Below are positions 53,167 to 62,114 of a DNA stretch of 64,000 nt, one piece after another. The DNA is taken from the NCBI GenBank assembly GCA_900316855.1, contig ONEK01000004.1, positions 1 to 64,000 of the forward strand, written 5' to 3'. The first letter of the stretch is position 1, and the number at the start of each line of letters is the position of its first letter. The notes beneath the pieces were generated by a model. It saw only the letters and a program-made list of their open reading frames with translations. It was not told the DNA's origin and did no database searches. The DNA comes from an uncultured Lachnospiraceae bacterium (GTDB lineage Bacteria; Bacillota; Clostridia; Lachnospirales; Lachnospiraceae). The translations under genes and the position numbers were made by a program.

Positions 53167-54099
53167 TCAGCCCTTCTCCCCGGAAACCGGCTTCTGCGCC
53201 TCCTGTGCCTTCAGGGATTCCGGTGTGCCTTTTTCAGACAGGAGCCTTTCCCTGCATTCCGAAAGCTTTGCCTGTTCCTCCTCCGGAAGCTCCGGGTATT
53301 CGGGGTCAATTTTGTCCAGCACGTCCAGCAGAATTTCCGAGAACAGATATCTCGTATACCATTTTTCATCCGCGGGAATCATGTACCAGGGGCTTTCCTT
53401 TGTTCCGGTTTCGCTGATGACACGGTTGAAAACCTTAATATATTCCTCGAACTGTTCCCTCGTATCGAGATCGCCGGATTCAAACTTCCAGTTCTTGTCC
53501 TGACGGTCGATGCGCTCCAGGAAGCGCTCTCTCTGCGTATCCTTCGAGACGTTGAGGAAGACCTTCACGACGCGGTAGCTGTTCTCGTACAGGTACTGCT
53601 CGTAATCCTTCACCTGGCGGATCCTCCGTTCGATGAACGCGCTCTCCTTCTCGCCCACAACCCGCTTCGCCATATGGTAGGTTTTCTTCAGCTTCAGGAC
53701 GTCCGCCGTAATGACATCCTCGTAATAGCTGCGGTTGAAGATCGTGATCTCCCCGCGGCGGGGGAGGTTCCGGTTGACCCTCCACAGGTAATCATGGGCC
53801 AGTTCCTCCTCCGAGGGGCGCTTGAGGCAGCACACATGGACGCCCTGCGGATTCATGCCGGATGCGACGTGCCGGATGAGCGAGTCCTTGCCGGCCGCAT
53901 CCAGCGCCTGCAGAACGACGATGACTCCCTCCCGCCGGTCCGCGTACAGGCGGTTCTGCTGCTCCGCAAGCCTGCTCAGGTTTTTCGTGAACTTCTTCAG
54001 GATCTCGTCCTTCCTGACATGATCTTCCCCGGAATCCGTCGGCAGGCTTTCGAGTTTCACCTTGCCGTCCCCTGTGTAACGATATTTCTCTGCTTTCAT
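53167..54099 (-). CDS. Polyphosphate kinase 2 (PPK2) family protein
   Basis: A 310-residue PPK2-family enzyme, transferring phosphate from polyphosphate to nucleotides in the cytoplasm. The Walker A-like LQALDAAGKDS is at 63-73, the lid arginines lie in VNRNLPRRGE, and IFNRSYYEDV corresponds to Walker B. Length and the final DKIDPEYP match polyphosphate:nucleotide phosphotransferases. Whether it phosphorylates AMP or ADP is not evident. It stands first in its transcript, divergent from udp. Confidence 0.93.
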   Translation of the reverse strand: MKAEKYRYTGDGKVKLESLPTDSGEDHVRKDEILKKFTKNLSRLAEQQNRLYADRREGVIVVLQALDAAGKDSLIRHVASGMNPQGVHVCCLKRPSEEELAHDYLWRVNRNLPRRGEITIFNRSYYEDVITADVLKLKKTYHMAKRVVGEKESAFIERRIRQVKDYEQYLYENSYRVVKVFLNVSKDTQRERFLERIDRQDKNWKFESGDLDTREQFEEYIKVFNRVISETGTKESPWYMIPADEKWYTRYLFSEILLDVLDKIDPEYPELPEEEQAKLSECRERLLSEKGTPESLKAQEAQKPVSGEKG

Positions 54100-54361
54100 G
54101 ATACCCTCTCTTTACAGCGCCGCGGGCCTGCAGGCCGCACAGTCACAAACCAATTTATTAAAAGTATATTCCCCGCTGCGCTGCAGATGCAACAAGGCGC
54201 CGGATGATATTTGAGTTGATCCTTTCCGCCCCCGCGTCATACAATATCCATGATTAAGCGTGACAATGAGTTATCGGCACGCCCCACAATGAGCATGAAG
54301 TGGTGTGCAGAAAAGATTTGTCGTCCCTGACGGACATCATGAGCAAGGAGGTTACAGTTTC
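54100..54361. other. Divergent region ppk2 / udp
   Basis: 262 bases. On the plus strand TTGATC (54216-54221) and TACAAT (54240-54245) are spaced by 18 bases, a fair promoter for udp. On the minus strand TATACT at 54163-54168 is a good -10 for the PPK2 gene with a weak TTGCAT -35. A GGCCTGCAGGCC palindrome lies near 54126-54137. Confidence 0.5.
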
Positions 54362-55153
54362 ATGCACTATTCGGAAGACGAGAGCAAGCAGTATCACATT
54401 CAGGTGGGGAAAGGAGACGTGGGGCGCTATGTCATCCTGCCGGGTGATCCCAAGCGCTGTGCGAAAATAGCGGCGTATTTTGACGAGCCGCAGCTCGTCG
54501 CCGACTCCCGCGAGTTTACGACCTATACCGGTTCGCTTCTGGGGGAGAAGGTGAGCGTCACCAGCACCGGAATCGGAGGTCCCTCAGCATCCATCGCCAT
54601 GGAGGAGCTCATCAAAGCGGGGGCAGATACCTTCGTCCGCATCGGGACATGCGGCGGTATGCAGACGGATGTTAAGAGCGGTGACATTGTGATTGCACAG
54701 GCTGCCATCCGCATGGAAGGCACCAGCAGGGAATATGCCCCGATTGAGTTCCCCGCGGTTGCTGATCTGGACATCACGAACGCGCTCGTCGACTCCGCGA
54801 AGGAGCTGAAGCTGGACTATCACGTCGGCGTCGTGCAGTGCAAGGACGCGTTCTACGGCCAGCATGATCCGGAGAGCTTCCCCGGCGGGGCGGAGCTCAT
54901 CCGCAAGTGGGATGCCTGGCTCAGGCTCGGAACCATCGCATCGGAGATGGAATCCGCAGCGATCTTCATCGTTGCCTCCGCAAGACATGTGAGGGCAGGT
55001 TCCTGCTTCCTCGTCATGGCCAACCAGGAACGCGAGCGCCTGGGGCTTTCGAATCCGGTCGTCCATGATACGGATCTGGCGATCCGCGTCGCGATCGGAG
55101 CCGTCAGGAGAATGATCGAACAGGATCGTGCCGGTGCGGGGATAAAAAAGTAA
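54362..55153 (+). CDS. udp: Uridine phosphorylase
   Basis: A 263-residue nucleoside phosphorylase of the NP-I family, splitting uridine to uracil and ribose 1-phosphate. The phosphate-binding [14 protein letters not shown] is near 23-36, the RIGTCGGMQ loop near 98-106, and the base/ribose motif [12 protein letters not shown] near 198-209. QCKDAFYGQ fits uridine phosphorylases rather than purine enzymes. I start at the ATG at 54362, behind AAGGAGG. It converges on the UbiB-like gene, with 14 bases between stops. Confidence 0.92.
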   Translation: MHYSEDESKQYHIQVGKGDVGRYVILPGDPKRCAKIAAYFDEPQLVADSREFTTYTGSLLGEKVSVTSTGIGGPSASIAMEELIKAGADTFVRIGTCGGMQTDVKSGDIVIAQAAIRMEGTSREYAPIEFPAVADLDITNALVDSAKELKLDYHVGVVQCKDAFYGQHDPESFPGGAELIRKWDAWLRLGTIASEMESAAIFIVASARHVRAGSCFLVMANQERERLGLSNPVVHDTDLAIRVAIGAVRRMIEQDRAGAGIKK

Positions 55154-55167
55154 ACTCTAAGCTGCCG

Positions 55168-56763
55168 TCATTTGCGCCGGTTGATAAAATAGCGCAGCAC
55201 GAGGAAAACCGTCATGCCGATCGCGGCGAGAAACCCGACCGCGCCCAGGAGCGGAATCCCCAGAAGCGTCGGCTCCATGCCTGTAGTACACAGGATGGAG
55301 GACCCCATGAGCAGCGCCGCAACGCACAGGCCGATCACAAGATTTCGCACGCTGGAATAAATAACCTCCGAGAGCTGGTTCGTCGAGGTCAGGTTCAGGT
55401 TGACGGTCGTCTGTCCCTTCAGAAGCTCCTTGAGCGCGTCCGCGGCAAGCGACGGGATTTCCGCTCCCTTCTTCGTGGAACGGTACAGAACCCTGGCATC
55501 ATGGGCCAGTTCCTTCTTCCAGTCAAAATTGCGAAGCGTATGATCCGTGATCCTGCTGACGGCAATATCCACCATGGATATATCCGGACTGATTGCCACG
55601 AGGTCTCCCTCAAGGTGAGCGAGCCCCCGGGCGAGCATGGTCATACCGTGCGGCATGCTGATCTTATTGTGTTTCATGATCTCCATCAGGGACTGCATTG
55701 CGTCGGCAATGTCGACCTCCCCCATGGACAGGGAACCATATTCATCCAGGAACTGCTTGAGATCATTGAACAGCCTGCCGCGGTCCGTTTTCCCGCGGAA
55801 AACGCCGAGCTTTAACACGGCACTCTCCACCATGGACACATCGTGCATGGCGATGCCGGTCACGCCCTTTACCATGATCTGCCGGTCATGGTCGGTCAGT
55901 CTGCCCATCATTCCCATATCGATCCAGACAATCTTCCCGTCCTGTACCTTGACGTTGCCGGGATGAGGGTCCGCGTGGAAAAAGCCGTCTTCCATGACCT
56001 GCTTGATGAAATTATTGGCAAGCTTGCTGCCGATTTCCTTCAGATCATAACCCTCGGATCGAAGGCGTGCAGCATCCGTGATGGAGGGGCCGTCGATGTA
56101 TTCCATCACCAGCACCCTGCCGGTCGTGTACTCGCGGTACAGCTTCGGTGTCCGGACGTAGGCGACATCCCGGTTGTAGCGGGCAAACTCCTGCATATTG
56201 GCCGCTTCCTTGAGGAAATCCATCTCCTCCTGGGCGACCTGCCACATCTCATCGAGAACCATATCGAGATCGACAAGGTTCTTCAGGTCCCCGATCGGGG
56301 GCAGAAAGCCGACTGCCCTGTGCAGCAGTCCGATATCTCTCGCCATCACGTCGTAGATGCCCTTGCGCTGCACCTTGACGACGACCTGCTCACCGCTCTT
56401 TAATACCGCCCTGTGCACCTGTGCGATGGACGCCGACCCGAGCGGGGTCTCCTCCATCGACCGGAAGACGTCGTGCCAGTCTGTCCGATATGAGTGGCTT
56501 ATTACCTCCTCCACGTCACAGAAGGGCATCGGAGGCACTTCGCTGTTGAGCTTCATCAGCTCATCACAGTATTTCTGGGGCAGAATGTCCGAGTGAAGCG
56601 ACATGATCTGCCCCAGCTTGATATAAGTGGGACCGAGCTCCTCCAGAATTTCGCGCAGCTTCTCCGGCGTGATGCCCCTCGTGATCCTGTGTCTGGAGAG
56701 AACCTCGCGGATCTGGCGCAGCCGCGCACTGTTGTCCATCTTTTCCGAACTGTTCTTCGCCAT
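55168..56763 (-). CDS. UbiB/ABC1-like atypical kinase
   Basis: A 531-residue ABC1/UbiB-family protein. The diagnostic KxGQ motif is in YIKLGQIMSLHSDILP near 48-63, the Ala-rich loop in LGSASIAQVHRA, the VVVKVQRKG lysine, HADPHPGNV as catalytic loop and WIDMGMMG as metal-binding Asp motif. Two C-terminal membrane helices lie at about 465-525. UbiB proteins support quinone or other isoprenoid lipid metabolism, but this anaerobe shows no quinone genes nearby. The ATG shares a base with the stop of the phasin-like gene (TAATG). The substrate lipid is unknown. Confidence 0.9.
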   Translation of the reverse strand: MAKNSSEKMDNSARLRQIREVLSRHRITRGITPEKLREILEELGPTYIKLGQIMSLHSDILPQKYCDELMKLNSEVPPMPFCDVEEVISHSYRTDWHDVFRSMEETPLGSASIAQVHRAVLKSGEQVVVKVQRKGIYDVMARDIGLLHRAVGFLPPIGDLKNLVDLDMVLDEMWQVAQEEMDFLKEAANMQEFARYNRDVAYVRTPKLYREYTTGRVLVMEYIDGPSITDAARLRSEGYDLKEIGSKLANNFIKQVMEDGFFHADPHPGNVKVQDGKIVWIDMGMMGRLTDHDRQIMVKGVTGIAMHDVSMVESAVLKLGVFRGKTDRGRLFNDLKQFLDEYGSLSMGEVDIADAMQSLMEIMKHNKISMPHGMTMLARGLAHLEGDLVAISPDISMVDIAVSRITDHTLRNFDWKKELAHDARVLYRSTKKGAEIPSLAADALKELLKGQTTVNLNLTSTNQLSEVIYSSVRNLVIGLCVAALLMGSSILCTTGMEPTLLGIPLLGAVGFLAAIGMTVFLVLRYFINRRK

Positions 56764-57062
56764 TACTTGTCGGCAAGCTTCGCCTTCAGGTCACTCAGCT
56801 CCTCATCGGAGAGACTGTCAACAAAGCTGTCAATATCCTTCGCGCCGTCCTTCTGCGGCTGATCCTTGCCAAGGTTCTCCTTCACGGTGTGCTTCAGCTC
56901 CTGGTTCAGGGCCTTCCCCTGTTCCACGGTCAGCTCGCCTTTCTTCACCAGATCCTCCAGAATCTCCTGTGATTTCTCCGCAGTGGTTGCCGCGGCGCCG
57001 ATGCCGGCGAGCAGGAATTTGCGGATGCCGTCTGTCAGTCCGTCATTGAAATTGTTGCTCAT
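56763..57062 (-). CDS. Phasin-like small helical protein
   Basis: A 99-residue protein that is nearly all helix, with GIRKFLLAGIGAAATTAEKSQEI near the start and VKKGELTVEQGKALNQELK in the middle, a pattern shared by phasin-family and PhaF-like proteins that coat hydrophobic surfaces. The C-terminal SLSDEELSDLKAKL is an acidic helix. GGAGGAAA precedes the ATG at 57062. It is translationally coupled to the UbiB-like gene, so the two may form a functional pair, for example as regulator or lipid-binding partner. Storage granules are not implied by anything else here. Confidence 0.75.
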   Translation of the reverse strand: MSNNFNDGLTDGIRKFLLAGIGAAATTAEKSQEILEDLVKKGELTVEQGKALNQELKHTVKENLGKDQPQKDGAKDIDSFVDSLSDEELSDLKAKLADK

Positions 57063-57120
57063 TTCCTTATTTCCTCCTTCTGTTTCCTGCGGGAACGGAG
57101 CAAAACACATTCCCTTTCAC

Positions 57121-57162
57121 GGCTGCCCGCGCGATCGCCGGCAGCCCTGCAGCTTCATTATA
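57121..57162 (-). promoter_or_regulatory. Promoter and leader hairpin of the phasin-like/UbiB operon
   Basis: TATAAT at 57157-57162 is a perfect -10, with TTTAAC 17 bases upstream (57180-57185) as a weak -35. The transcript would begin just before a GGCTGCC/GGCAGCC hairpin at 57121-57147. Confidence 0.5.
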
Positions 57163-57276
57163 AGGCGGATCGTGTCCAAGTTAAAATGCCGTTTCCGAAT
57201 TCTGTCAGCAAGTCTTAGGCGCACGCTGCCCGGACCGCAGCTTGTCCGGTATGTTCCGGTCTGCGGCTTGGGGCTG

Positions 57277-57651
57277 TCAGAAGTGCAGGAGTGCGGCAAG
57301 CTTCGGCAGAAAAATCATCAGACCGATGATGGCAGCCATGATGGCGGAAAACAGCACCGCTCCCGCCGCCGCATCCTTTGCCTTCTTCGCGAGCGGACGC
57401 CTCTCATTTGTCACGAGATCGACGCAGGCCTCGAGCGCTGTATTTACCAGCTCCAGTGAGATGACAAGGCCAAACAGGATGAGGCATACCATCCATTCCT
57501 GCGCTGACAGCTTCAGCCGGATCCCGAACAGGATCACCATCGTCATCGCGAAAAGATGGATTTTGATATTTCTCTCGTCCCGGATCGTCCGGAAAATACC
57601 CTGAAAGGCATATCCGAAGCTCTTATATAAGGGGGATTTCTTACGCTTCAC
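57277..57651 (-). CDS. dgkA: Diacylglycerol / undecaprenol kinase family protein
   Basis: A 124-residue integral membrane kinase of the DgkA type. Three helices are visible (IHLFAMTMVILFGIRL, MVCLILFGLVISLELVNTALEACVD, AAAGAVLFSAIMAAIIGLMI). The catalytic region ELVNTALEACVDLV and KDAAAGAVL matches the family. In Gram-positives it mainly phosphorylates undecaprenol for cell-wall synthesis. I start at the GTG at 57651 because GGAGG lies nine bases upstream and the N-terminus KSPLYKSFGYAFQGI matches; the longer ATG form adds 31 unsupported residues. Confidence 0.88.
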   Translation of the reverse strand: MKRKKSPLYKSFGYAFQGIFRTIRDERNIKIHLFAMTMVILFGIRLKLSAQEWMVCLILFGLVISLELVNTALEACVDLVTNERRPLAKKAKDAAAGAVLFSAIMAAIIGLMIFLPKLAALLHF

Positions 57652-57987
57652 AGTCAGTAACCTCCGCAAGACAGTTTCTTTACCGCACAGACCGGCTGAT
57701 TCAGGCGGCAAAGCACCAGTTGGAAAAAACACACGAATTCGCAATTCCGCAGCATCAGTGTATCACGGAAAATAAAACGCGGGCGCGCCGAAATGCGTTC
57801 CTCCTGCGGCGGCAGTGCCGGCAGAACTGCGGCAGTTCTGCGGCAGTTCTGTTCGGAGATGAAAGTTCCACCATATTTTGGGCTTTATTTTGGCAATAAA
57901 TACCAAATATTGTATTTTCCCCGCAAAAAGGGTAGCCTTTTCCCGGAACTCTGCTATAATCAGCTGTGCCAGGAGGGTAAAAAATTT
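57652..57987. other. Divergent region dgkA / nrdD
   Basis: 336 bases. The part nearest dgkA has a GC-rich cluster, including the 17-base palindrome AGAACTGCGGCAGTTCT at 57823-57839 followed by a tandem copy of its right half. The AT-rich part nearest nrdD holds NrdR boxes and promoters, listed separately. Confidence 0.6.
57868..57915 (+). promoter_or_regulatory. Pair of NrdR boxes and promoter of nrdD
   Basis: Two matches to the NrdR box (acaCwAtATaTwGtgt) start at 57868 (11 of 16) and 57900 (12 of 16). Their 32-base spacing, three helical turns, is what NrdR sites show. TTGGCA (57890-57895) and TATTTT, 17 bases apart, give a promoter whose -10 is overlapped by the second box. A second, extended -10 TGCTATAAT lies at 57952-57960. 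Confidence 0.7.
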
Positions 57988-60240
57988 ATGTACGATGAAA
58001 CACTTGATGGAAACCTCGGCATAGAGGACCAGGAAATTTATGTGATGAAGCGCTCCGGTGAGCGGGTTCCCTTTGATCCGGACAAAATCCTGCATGCAAT
58101 CGACAAGGCAAACCTCGAGGAGGGGATTCCTTCCGAGCGCCTTTCGGAGGAAGAAATCCGCGCGATTGTGTCCGGGATCGTCAAGGACGCGGGCAACGCA
58201 GGCCGTGATCTCTCCGTGGAGGAGATTCAGGACAAGGTCGAGGATGCCCTTATGGGTTCCGGGAAGACCAAGGTTGCGCGTCTCTACATCACGTATCGCT
58301 ACAAGCGGAATGAAATCCGCAAGATGTCCGATATCGACCAGAAGATCGCCGGCGTCGTCGAGCGGGACAACGAGGAGGTGAAGCAGGAGAATTCCAACAA
58401 GAACCCCACCGTCCTGTCCGTGCAGCGCGACTATATGGCAGGCGAATGGAGCCGCTATTACACAAACCGCTACCTGCTGCCGCAGGACATTGTGCAGGCG
58501 CACAGGGAAGGCGTCATCCATTTCCATGACGCGGATTACTTTGCCCAGCACATGAACAACTGCTGCCTCGTAAATCTAGAGGATATGCTGCAGAACGGGA
58601 CATGCATCTCCGGCACACATATCGATACGCCGCACAGTTTCAATACAGCCTGCACTGTCGCAAGCCAGATCGTCGCACAGGTTGCCAGCAACCAGTACGG
58701 CGGACAGACCATCACGATGTCACATCTGGCCCCCTTTGTGGACGTATCGCGGAAAAAAATCTCGAAGCGCCTGCGGGGTGAGCTGGCGGAAGCCGGTGTC
58801 ACGATCGACGAGTCACGCCTTGCAAAGCTCGTGGAGGCGGAGGTTCACAAGGAGGTGGAGTCCGGCTGTCAGACCATCCAGTACCAGCTGATTACACTGC
58901 AGTCCACGAACGGTCAGGCGCCGTTTGTGACCGTATTCTTCTACCTGCATGAGGTGCCGGAGGGACAGACAAGGGATGACCTTGCCCTGATCATCGAGGT
59001 CATGCTCCGCCAGCGGATCCTCGGAGTCAAGGATTCCACCGGTGTTTACATCACACCCGCCTTCCCGAAGCTTATTTACGTGCTGGAGGATGACAACATC
59101 ACGGAGGGCTCGAAGTACTACTACCTCACCGAGCTCGCCGCGCAGTGCACCGCAAAGCGCATGGTGCCGGATTATATCTCCGAGAAGAAGTCCCTCGAGC
59201 TCAAAGGGGATGTCTATCCCTGCATGGGCTGCCGGAGCTTCCTGACACCCGACCGCTTCACGGACGCGGGCAAGGGCAACATTGCCGGCGCCCTGGACTA
59301 TGTCCCCGGCAGACACAAATACTACGGCAGGTTCAATCAGGGTGTGGTCACGCTGAACCTTGTGGATGCCGCCTGCTCCTCCGGAAGGGATGAAGAGAAA
59401 TTCTGGCGGCTCATGGACGAGCGTCTGGAGCTGTGCCATAAGGCGCTTCGGATCCGGCATGAGCGCCTGTGCGGCACACCTTCCGATGTGGCTCCGATCC
59501 TGTGGCAGGACGGTGCCCTCGCAAGACTCAGGCCCGGTGAGACCATCGACCGCCTGCTGTATGACGGCTACAGCACGCTCTCTCTGGGCTACGCAGGACT
59601 TGCGGAATGCGTTTTCTACATGAAGGGTGTCTCCCACACCTCTGACGAGGGCAGGGAATTCGGCCTGAAGGTCATGCAGATGCTCAACGACTACTGCGCG
59701 AAGTGGAAGAAGGCGGAGAACATCGATTACTCCGTTTACGGAACGCCGCTGGAGTCCACGACGTACAAATTTGCGAAATGCCTGCAGAAGCGGTTCGGGA
59801 AGATCCCCGGCGTGACGGATAAGAACTATATCACGAACAGCTACCATGTACACGTGACCGAGAAGATTGACGCCTTCACCAAGCTCACGAAGGAGGCGCA
59901 GTTCCAGAAGCTGTCTCCGGGCGGAGCCGTCTCCTATGTGGAGGTGCCGGACATGCAGAATAACATCCCTGCCGTGATCCGCGTCATGCAGCACATCTAC
60001 AATACGATCCTCTACGCCGAGCTCAATACGAAGAGCGATTACTGTGATGTGTGCGGGTATGACGGGGAAATCGGGATTGTAAAGGACGCAACCGGCAAGC
60101 TCATCTGGAAGTGCCCGAAGTGCGGCAACACCGACCAGACGAAGATGCACGTCGCAAGGCGCACCTGCGGCTATATCGGCACGCAGTACTGGAACCAGGG
60201 CCGCACGCAGGAAATTGCGGAGCGCGTCCTGCATCTGTAA
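57988..60240 (+). CDS. nrdD: Anaerobic ribonucleoside-triphosphate reductase
   Basis: A 750-residue class III reductase making deoxyribonucleotides without oxygen. An ATP-cone spans about 14-105 (YVMKRSGERVPFDPDKI). The thiol-chemistry cysteines and the C-terminal zinc site (CDVCGYDG and CPKCGN) are present, and the glycyl-radical site is RTCGYIG near 724-730. The ATG at 57988 is preceded by AGGAGG at good spacing. The activase nrdG follows 114 bases later. Strict anaerobiosis is implied but not proven, since oxygen-tolerant species can also carry nrdD. Confidence 0.97.
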   Translation: MYDETLDGNLGIEDQEIYVMKRSGERVPFDPDKILHAIDKANLEEGIPSERLSEEEIRAIVSGIVKDAGNAGRDLSVEEIQDKVEDALMGSGKTKVARLYITYRYKRNEIRKMSDIDQKIAGVVERDNEEVKQENSNKNPTVLSVQRDYMAGEWSRYYTNRYLLPQDIVQAHREGVIHFHDADYFAQHMNNCCLVNLEDMLQNGTCISGTHIDTPHSFNTACTVASQIVAQVASNQYGGQTITMSHLAPFVDVSRKKISKRLRGELAEAGVTIDESRLAKLVEAEVHKEVESGCQTIQYQLITLQSTNGQAPFVTVFFYLHEVPEGQTRDDLALIIEVMLRQRILGVKDSTGVYITPAFPKLIYVLEDDNITEGSKYYYLTELAAQCTAKRMVPDYISEKKSLELKGDVYPCMGCRSFLTPDRFTDAGKGNIAGALDYVPGRHKYYGRFNQGVVTLNLVDAACSSGRDEEKFWRLMDERLELCHKALRIRHERLCGTPSDVAPILWQDGALARLRPGETIDRLLYDGYSTLSLGYAGLAECVFYMKGVSHTSDEGREFGLKVMQMLNDYCAKWKKAENIDYSVYGTPLESTTYKFAKCLQKRFGKIPGVTDKNYITNSYHVHVTEKIDAFTKLTKEAQFQKLSPGGAVSYVEVPDMQNNIPAVIRVMQHIYNTILYAELNTKSDYCDVCGYDGEIGIVKDATGKLIWKCPKCGNTDQTKMHVARRTCGYIGTQYWNQGRTQEIAERVLHL

Positions 60241-60264
60241 ATCGATAACAGCAATAAGATCCGG

Positions 60265-60292
60265 CAGGCGGATTCCCTCAGGGATCCGCCTG
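60265..60292 (+). other. Hairpin between nrdD and nrdG
   Basis: CAGGCGGAT (60265-60273) and ATCCGCCTG (60284-60292) pair perfectly, with an inner CCC/GGG, but no U-run follows. It may protect the nrdD mRNA end or lower nrdG expression within one transcript. Confidence 0.55.
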
Positions 60293-60354
60293 TCCTGATG
60301 TAATATAGAAAAGGGATGTCTCCGGAACGAAAATCCGGGACAGGAACACGGGAA

Positions 60355-60876
60355 ATGTACTACGGGAACATCAAGGAATATGACATTGCAGACGGCGAGG
60401 GGATCCGGATTTCCCTGTTCGTTTCCGGCTGCACGAATCATTGTAAGGGCTGCTTCCAGCCGCAGACCTGGGACTTTCATTACGGCGAGCCATATACGCC
60501 GGAGGTGGAACAGCGCATCCTGGATTTCCTGGATTTCCCCCTGTGCGACGGCCTGACCGTCCTGGGCGGAGAACCTTTTGAGCCCGAAAACCAGCGTGTT
60601 CTGACAGGCCTCCTGAAAAGGGTAAGGCACCTCCATCCCGACAAGACCATCTGGTGCTACACCGGCTTCGTGCTGGAAAAAGACCTTCTGAAGGGCTGCC
60701 GCAGGCACTGCGAGGTCACCGATGAGATGCTCTCCCTCATCGACGTGCTGGTCGACGGCCCGTTCATCGAGGAACGCAAAAACATTTCCCTGCAGTTTCG
60801 CGGCTCGGAGAACCAGCGCGTCCTCGACCTGCCAAAGACGCTGGAAAGCGGCACGCCGGTGCTGCATCTTCCCTGA
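60355..60876 (+). CDS. nrdG: Anaerobic ribonucleotide reductase activating protein
   Basis: A 173-residue radical-SAM activase that generates the glycyl radical on NrdD. The iron-sulfur cysteines are Cys26, Cys30 and Cys33 (CTNHCKGC), and GGEPF binds SAM. I start at the ATG at 60355, where MYYGNIKEYDIADGEGIR matches the family start; the frame opens 13 codons earlier. It follows nrdD as the usual partner. Confidence 0.96.
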   Translation: MYYGNIKEYDIADGEGIRISLFVSGCTNHCKGCFQPQTWDFHYGEPYTPEVEQRILDFLDFPLCDGLTVLGGEPFEPENQRVLTGLLKRVRHLHPDKTIWCYTGFVLEKDLLKGCRRHCEVTDEMLSLIDVLVDGPFIEERKNISLQFRGSENQRVLDLPKTLESGTPVLHLP

Positions 60877-60908
60877 GATCTGCTCTGTTTCCGTTCGTCC
60901 CCGCGGCG

Positions 60909-61061
60909 CTACTTTTTGGCTTCATTCTCCTGCCGGTTCACCCGGCAGCAGTCAGGCACGTCATTACCGTATTTTTTCTCATTGCGTTCTGCCATCCGGC
61001 TCAGATCATAGCGGACGGAAAAGCGAATATTCGCAACCAGCTTCTTTATCGGATTTTTCAT
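60909..61061 (-). CDS. Small basic protein, function unknown
   Basis: A possible 50-residue, basic protein starting MKNPIKKLVANIRFSVRYDLS, predicted as a helix, with CC in the middle and a charged tail. GGAG lies about 11 bases ahead of the ATG. It follows the Nudix gene by 19 bases on the same strand. I recognise no family. It may be a real small protein or chance, and only comparison with relatives would tell. Confidence 0.45.
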   Translation of the reverse strand: MKNPIKKLVANIRFSVRYDLSRMAERNEKKYGNDVPDCCRVNRQENEAKK

Positions 61062-61080
61062 TGTTTCATGAACTCCTGCA

Positions 61081-61737
61081 TCAGTACCCGGTCCCGGCAT
61101 CTTCCATGAACAGCTCCGCGGCGGCATGCAGGATCGCCGCCGTCAGTCCCCAGATTGCCCCGTGCTTCGTGGGATAGAAGTAATAGGTTTTCGGGATCGA
61201 CCAGAAGCGATATCCCTTCCCTCCCGGAATCTGATCATAGGGAAAATCCTCTCCGACCCGCGTGACCAGCTCACCCTCATGGATTTCCGGCTGCACCCGC
61301 AGGAAGTAGGACAGCGGCAGCCGCAGGATGTGGTCTACCTCATCGTGCGACCACGTATCGTGGTAATTCTGCAGTACCCCCAGATAGGAAAATACCTCCG
61401 TGCCGCGGGGGCCTGCGGTATTGAAAAGCGAAGCCGCGACGCTGATCTGCTCCCTGTCAATCAGCAGCTCCTCGCTCGTTTCCCGGACGGCACATTCACT
61501 GCATGTCTCGTTATCCATCCTGCCGCCGCCGGGGAAGCAGATCTCCCCGCCCTGGACGATGCTGCGGCTCCGGACCTCCAGAAGGACGTCCCATTCCGCG
61601 GCCGGCTTCCCCTCCGCAGGAATCAGCGGCAGCAGGACAGCCGCCTGACGCCCGGCAGGAATACGCTCCATGGTATGCTGCAGGACGCGCTCCGGCAGCT
61701 GCCGGATGAACTCCGCTGATCGTGCTGCGTCTGACAT
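61081..61737 (-). CDS. Nudix hydrolase (CoA-pyrophosphatase-like)
   Basis: A 218-residue Nudix enzyme, hydrolysing a nucleotide diphosphate linked to another group. The Nudix box G-x5-E-x7-REUxEE is intact as GRMDNETCSECAVRETSEEL near residues 73-93. Spacing before it (VLLEVRSRSIVQGGEICFPGG) resembles NUDT7/CoA diphosphatases, whose extra motif lies just upstream of the box. GAGGAGG precedes the ATG at 61737; the longer open frame runs into the repeat region upstream. The substrate, probably CoA or a derivative, is inferred. Confidence 0.88.
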   Translation of the reverse strand: MSDAARSAEFIRQLPERVLQHTMERIPAGRQAAVLLPLIPAEGKPAAEWDVLLEVRSRSIVQGGEICFPGGGRMDNETCSECAVRETSEELLIDREQISVAASLFNTAGPRGTEVFSYLGVLQNYHDTWSHDEVDHILRLPLSYFLRVQPEIHEGELVTRVGEDFPYDQIPGGKGYRFWSIPKTYYFYPTKHGAIWGLTAAILHAAAELFMEDAGTGY

Positions 61738-61749
61738 ACCTGGCCTCCT

Positions 61750-62077
61750 CGATTTTCGCACCTGCGTGTGAACGGACAGGGCAGATGAAACTGCCCTGCC
61801 CGCATCATCTCCGGGACTTCGCCCCCTCGATGATGAGCGGTCGCCAAGGCTGTGAATTTGCGTGCAGGCACGCATTCACAGCTTTGGCTCGTCGCTTTCA
61901 ATCGAGTAGGGGATTTCATCCCCTACTCGATTTTCGCACCTGCGTGTGAACGGGCAGGGCAGATGAAACTGCCCTGCCCGCATCATCTCGGGGCTTCGCC
62001 CCCTCGATGATGAGCGGTCGCCAAGGCTGTGAATTTGCGTGCAGGCACGCATTCACAGCTTTGGCTCGTCGCTTTCA
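61750..62077. repeat. Two direct copies of a structured repeat
   Basis: A unit of about 150 bases occurs at 61750-61900 and again at 61928-62077, with a period of 177-178 bases and only a few differences. Each copy holds three nested hairpins: GGGCAG/CTGCCC, CATCATC/GATGATG, and GCTGTGAAT/ATTCACAGC with an inner GCGTGC/GCACGC. The spacer at 61899-61932 carries the perfect 14-base inverted repeat AATCGAGTAGGGGA. Both copies encode similar peptides by chance, not a gene. Confidence 0.85.
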
Positions 62078-62080
62078 CAC

Positions 62081-62106
62081 AAAAAGGCCAGCCCCTCGGG
62101 CTGGCC
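62081..62106 (-). terminator. Terminator of tRNA-Gly
   Basis: GGCCAGCCC and GGGCTGGCC pair perfectly around GAG, followed by TTTTT on the minus strand, nine bases after the tRNA end. Confidence 0.9.
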
Positions 62107-62114
62107 TCAATAAG

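Noticed and set aside
58813..60867. 684-residue minus-strand open frame opposite nrdD and nrdG
   Set aside because: The sense strand encodes two unmistakable enzymes; the antisense frame crosses both genes.
61750..62077. CRISPR array
   Set aside because: Only two units of about 150 bases, each internally palindromic, with one spacer of 28 bases; no cas genes.
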